Below, one piece after another: positions 7,233 through 8,889 of a stretch of 8,889 bases of DNA. This DNA comes from Rhodothermota bacterium (lineage in GTDB: Bacteria; Hydrogenedentota; Hydrogenedentia; Hydrogenedentales; GCA-2746185): the NCBI GenBank assembly GCA_009885415.1, contig VFKU01000650.1, positions 1-8,889 on the forward strand, written 5' to 3'. Every line of letters begins with the position of its first letter. The first letter of the stretch is position 1. Below the pieces are notes generated by a model. That model was given only the letters and a program-made list of their open reading frames with translations. It did not search any database and was not told the DNA's origin. Position numbers and translations under genes: made by a program.

Positions 7233-8843
7233 TCATCGGGGCGGCGGTGCGGTGTCGCGGGTCGCCATGAAGGTGTCCCAAAGTTCCTGCCGGACGTAGA
7301 GCTCGCGCAATACGGCGGGCCGGAGGCTGTACATCGCCGGGCCGAAGTAGGGGTTTTTCAGGTGGCCGCGCAATTCCTCGCCGATGCGCGGGCTCGAGAC
7401 GATCAGGTCCGCTTCGGGATCGGCGGGGACTTGGTTCCAGTAGCCCACATTTGGATAGCGCCGCAAGTACCACGGCAGGGGCCAGTAGTCGTTGTCGGGC
7501 TGGATGATTTTGATGACGAGGTTTCGCCCGGCGGGATGGATTGCGGCGAGTTCGTCCACGCGGTGGATGAGTTCGACGAGGTTCGTCGAGGTGTGCGCGT
7601 AGACCCAGGGATTGCGGACGTCGGCGGCGTAGGTGGTCTCGGAGCGATAGCTTTGCAGGCCGAGATGCGCGAGCGCGACGAGAAAGGCGGCGGCGATCGC
7701 GGCTCGACGGCCGCCAGTCGGCGCCATCTGGATCGCACGCGCCACGCAGACTCCGGCGAGGATCACGACGCCGAAATAGAAACTGAGGAGCGACCAAGGC
7801 GTTTTATAGGGCACGGCGGAGTAGAGGGTGGCGAGGGTAATCGTGTAGAGCGCGAGGAAGCGTAGGAACCACGGATCGCCATTGGCAGCGCCCGGGCGCG
7901 GCACGCGCGGCAGCCGCCAGAACGCGATGAGTGTGCCGAGCGCGGCGAGGGCCAGTACGATCGCTTCGCTCCAAGCGGGGCCGGGGCCGCGGTGGGTGTA
8001 GGCGAGCAGGGAGAGATAGTAGTACCAGGGTTTGTCGTGGAGGCCCGCGCCGCCGGCGCGTTTGAAGTAGCTGGCGTAGGTGAGGACGCTGTCGAGGGGG
8101 CCGCGCAGATTTGTGAAGAAGGCGCTGAAGAGCGTGACGGAGAGCGCAAGCGCGATCGTGAGGGCGATTGCCGCGTGGCGCGGGGCGATGTGTGCGCGCA
8201 CGCGGACGAGGGCCGCGCGTGGGCCGTAGCGCCAGAGCAGCGTCGCGCCGAGCGCCAGCGCCATTGCCGCGTAAGCGAGCACGGCGGTCTCTTTGGTGGC
8301 GTGCATGAGGGCGAGCGAGAGGGCCACGCCGGTCGCGTTAGCGAGCGAGGCGCGCTGCGTGTAGCGCCAGCCGTAAACGATCGCGGCGAAGGTGAAAAAA
8401 ACCAGGAGCGATTCTTGGATGAAGTAGCGCGAGTAGAAAGAGAACGCGGGGGAGACGGCCAGCAACAGCGCCGCGCACAGGCCTGCGCCGGGCGGCAGTG
8501 CGCGGCGCAACGGAAGAAAGAGCAAGAGCGTCGCTGCGCTGAAGACGACCGGCACGAGGCGCAGCATCCACGTCTCGGCCTCGGCCATCGAGTGAATCCC
8601 ACAGGCTGCGAGCGGCGCGAGCGCGAGGTAGTAGAGCGTGGGCCCATGGTGATCGTGCGGATCGTAGACGTAGCGGCCGGTCTCGAGGAGGCGGCCGGTT
8701 TTGTAGGCCTGGTTCGCCTCGTCTCCGTGGACGGGGCGGTACTCCAGACCGATGCAGCGCACCGCAAGCGTGGCCGCGGCGACGAGAAGCAGCACGAGGG
8801 CCGACCCGAGTTGCGCGGCGCGCTTTCGGGGGGGGCGGTTCAC
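7233..8843 (-). CDS. Agl23/TIGR03663-like polytopic membrane protein (GT39/ArnT-type GT-C glycosyltransferase)
   Basis: A 536-residue integral membrane protein with about eleven predicted helices (first at 13-31, last at about 380-397) and a soluble C-terminal region (400-536). It matches the family called flippase activity-associated protein Agl23 (TIGR03663, from memory), related to protein O-mannosyltransferases and ArnT. Signature blocks: LEYRPVHGDEANQAYKTGRLLETGRYVYDP (33-62) with the acidic pair Asp41-Glu42 after TM1 where GT-C enzymes keep their catalytic acid; DHHGPTLYY (64-72); SRYFIQES (138-145); ATKETA (182-187); VPYKTPW (344-350); and WVYAHTSTN (413-421). Such enzymes use polyprenyl-phosphate sugars on the outer face of the membrane, so the GT2 gene at 4796 could supply the donor. 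The start is GTG at 8843: the in-frame stop eight codons upstream leaves no other start. The GTG overlaps the TGA of a possible upstream frame (GTGA). A run of eight C lies at codons 3-6. The acceptor is unknown; some relatives may lack transferase activity. Confidence 0.9.
   Translation of the reverse strand: MNRPPRKRAAQLGSALVLLLVAAATLAVRCIGLEYRPVHGDEANQAYKTGRLLETGRYVYDPHDHHGPTLYYLALAPLAACGIHSMAEAETWMLRLVPVVFSAATLLLFLPLRRALPPGAGLCAALLLAVSPAFSFYSRYFIQESLLVFFTFAAIVYGWRYTQRASLANATGVALSLALMHATKETAVLAYAAMALALGATLLWRYGPRAALVRVRAHIAPRHAAIALTIALALSVTLFSAFFTNLRGPLDSVLTYASYFKRAGGAGLHDKPWYYYLSLLAYTHRGPGPAWSEAIVLALAALGTLIAFWRLPRVPRPGAANGDPWFLRFLALYTITLATLYSAVPYKTPWSLLSFYFGVVILAGVCVARAIQMAPTGGRRAAIAAAFLVALAHLGLQSYRSETTYAADVRNPWVYAHTSTNLVELIHRVDELAAIHPAGRNLVIKIIQPDNDYWPLPWYLRRYPNVGYWNQVPADPEADLIVSSPRIGEELRGHLKNPYFGPAMYSLRPAVLRELYVRQELWDTFMATRDTAPPPR
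8828..8835. repeat. Eight-base G/C homopolymer at the 5' end of the Agl23-like gene
   Basis: Eight G on the + strand form a C8 run in codons 3-6 of the minus-strand gene, just after the GTG start. A one-base slip here would frameshift the protein almost from its first residue. It is the longest G/C homopolymer I noticed in the window; tgt has a C7 at 106-112. It may be a phase-variation tract or simply two CCC proline codons in a GC-rich gene. Confidence 0.6.
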
Positions 8844-8889
8844 CCGGCGATGTCCATCGAGTGAGGCTTAGTTGGCGGCTTTGCCGTAA
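8840..8889 (-). CDS. Possible C-terminal end of an upstream gene, cut by the window edge
   Basis: On the minus strand one frame is open from the right edge to a TGA at 8842-8840 and would end in TAKPPTKPHSMDIAG. Its stop overlaps the GTG start of the Agl23-like gene as GTGA, a common arrangement for translationally coupled genes, and that start has no good ribosome site of its own. Fifteen codons are too few to recognise a family. The Lys/Pro-rich end gives no clue to function, and an open frame this short could be chance. Confidence 0.3.
   Translation of the reverse strand, partial: TAKPPTKPHSMDIAG

Noticed and set aside
7186..7236. A 16-codon frame whose ATG overlaps the stop of the Agl23-like gene as ATGA
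   Set aside because: It is too short, has no ribosome site of its own and no recognisable feature; the overlap alone is weak evidence.
7992..8864. A 290-codon open frame on the plus strand
   Set aside because: It is antisense to the Agl23-like gene, with low-complexity Glu/Arg/Gly composition and no recognisable motif.

Overview
This is a GC-rich bacterial window (roughly 60-65% GC by eye) with seven well-supported genes, one of them cut by the left edge, plus a doubtful gene fragment at the right edge. The organism cannot be named from this sequence. A single-chain SecDF downstream of tgt and yajC argues against typical Proteobacteria, which keep secD and secF separate. An Agl23-type membrane protein and many Ala/Arg/Pro-rich proteins would fit an uncultivated bacterial lineage, for example near the Planctomycetes-Verrucomicrobia or Hydrogenedentes groups. 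That placement is inference with low confidence.

Left part (1-3916, + strand): the end of tgt (queuosine tRNA modification), yajC and a fused secDF form the classic tgt-yajC-secDF operon, followed closely by a small DUF4190-like membrane protein. tgt and yajC overlap by 11 bases. A perfect 7-bp hairpin with a GCAA tetraloop lies between yajC and secDF. YajC and SecDF act together at the Sec translocon, using the proton-motive force to pull exported proteins through the inner membrane. The Tgt fragment keeps its catalytic region and its zinc-ligand His but has lost all three zinc-binding Cys.

Middle part (3925-5530): a TetR-family repressor (- strand) and an ALG5/DPM-like family 2 glycosyltransferase (+ strand) diverge from an intergenic region. 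A perfect 15-bp palindrome there overlaps the -35 box of the predicted tetR promoter, which is what an autoregulatory operator would look like.

Right part (5534-8889, - strand): a sulfatase-superfamily hydrolase with a signal or lipoprotein leader and an altered active site lies downstream of an Agl23/GT39-like polytopic protein. The Agl23 protein starts at a GTG that overlaps the stop of a possible upstream frame cut by the window edge. The GT2 enzyme could make a polyprenyl-phosphate sugar, the Agl23-like protein could use it outside the membrane, and the hydrolase could act on surface sugars or lipids. This pathway is a hypothesis.

Composition changes near 3.5-3.7 kb. The + strand is C-rich before it and G-rich after it whichever strand is coding, and GCGATCGC palindromes occur only after it. 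No RNA genes, CRISPR arrays, insertion sequences or integration sites were found. No clearly new multi-gene system was recognised. The most striking items are the Cys-less Tgt, the tetR operator region and the compositional boundary.
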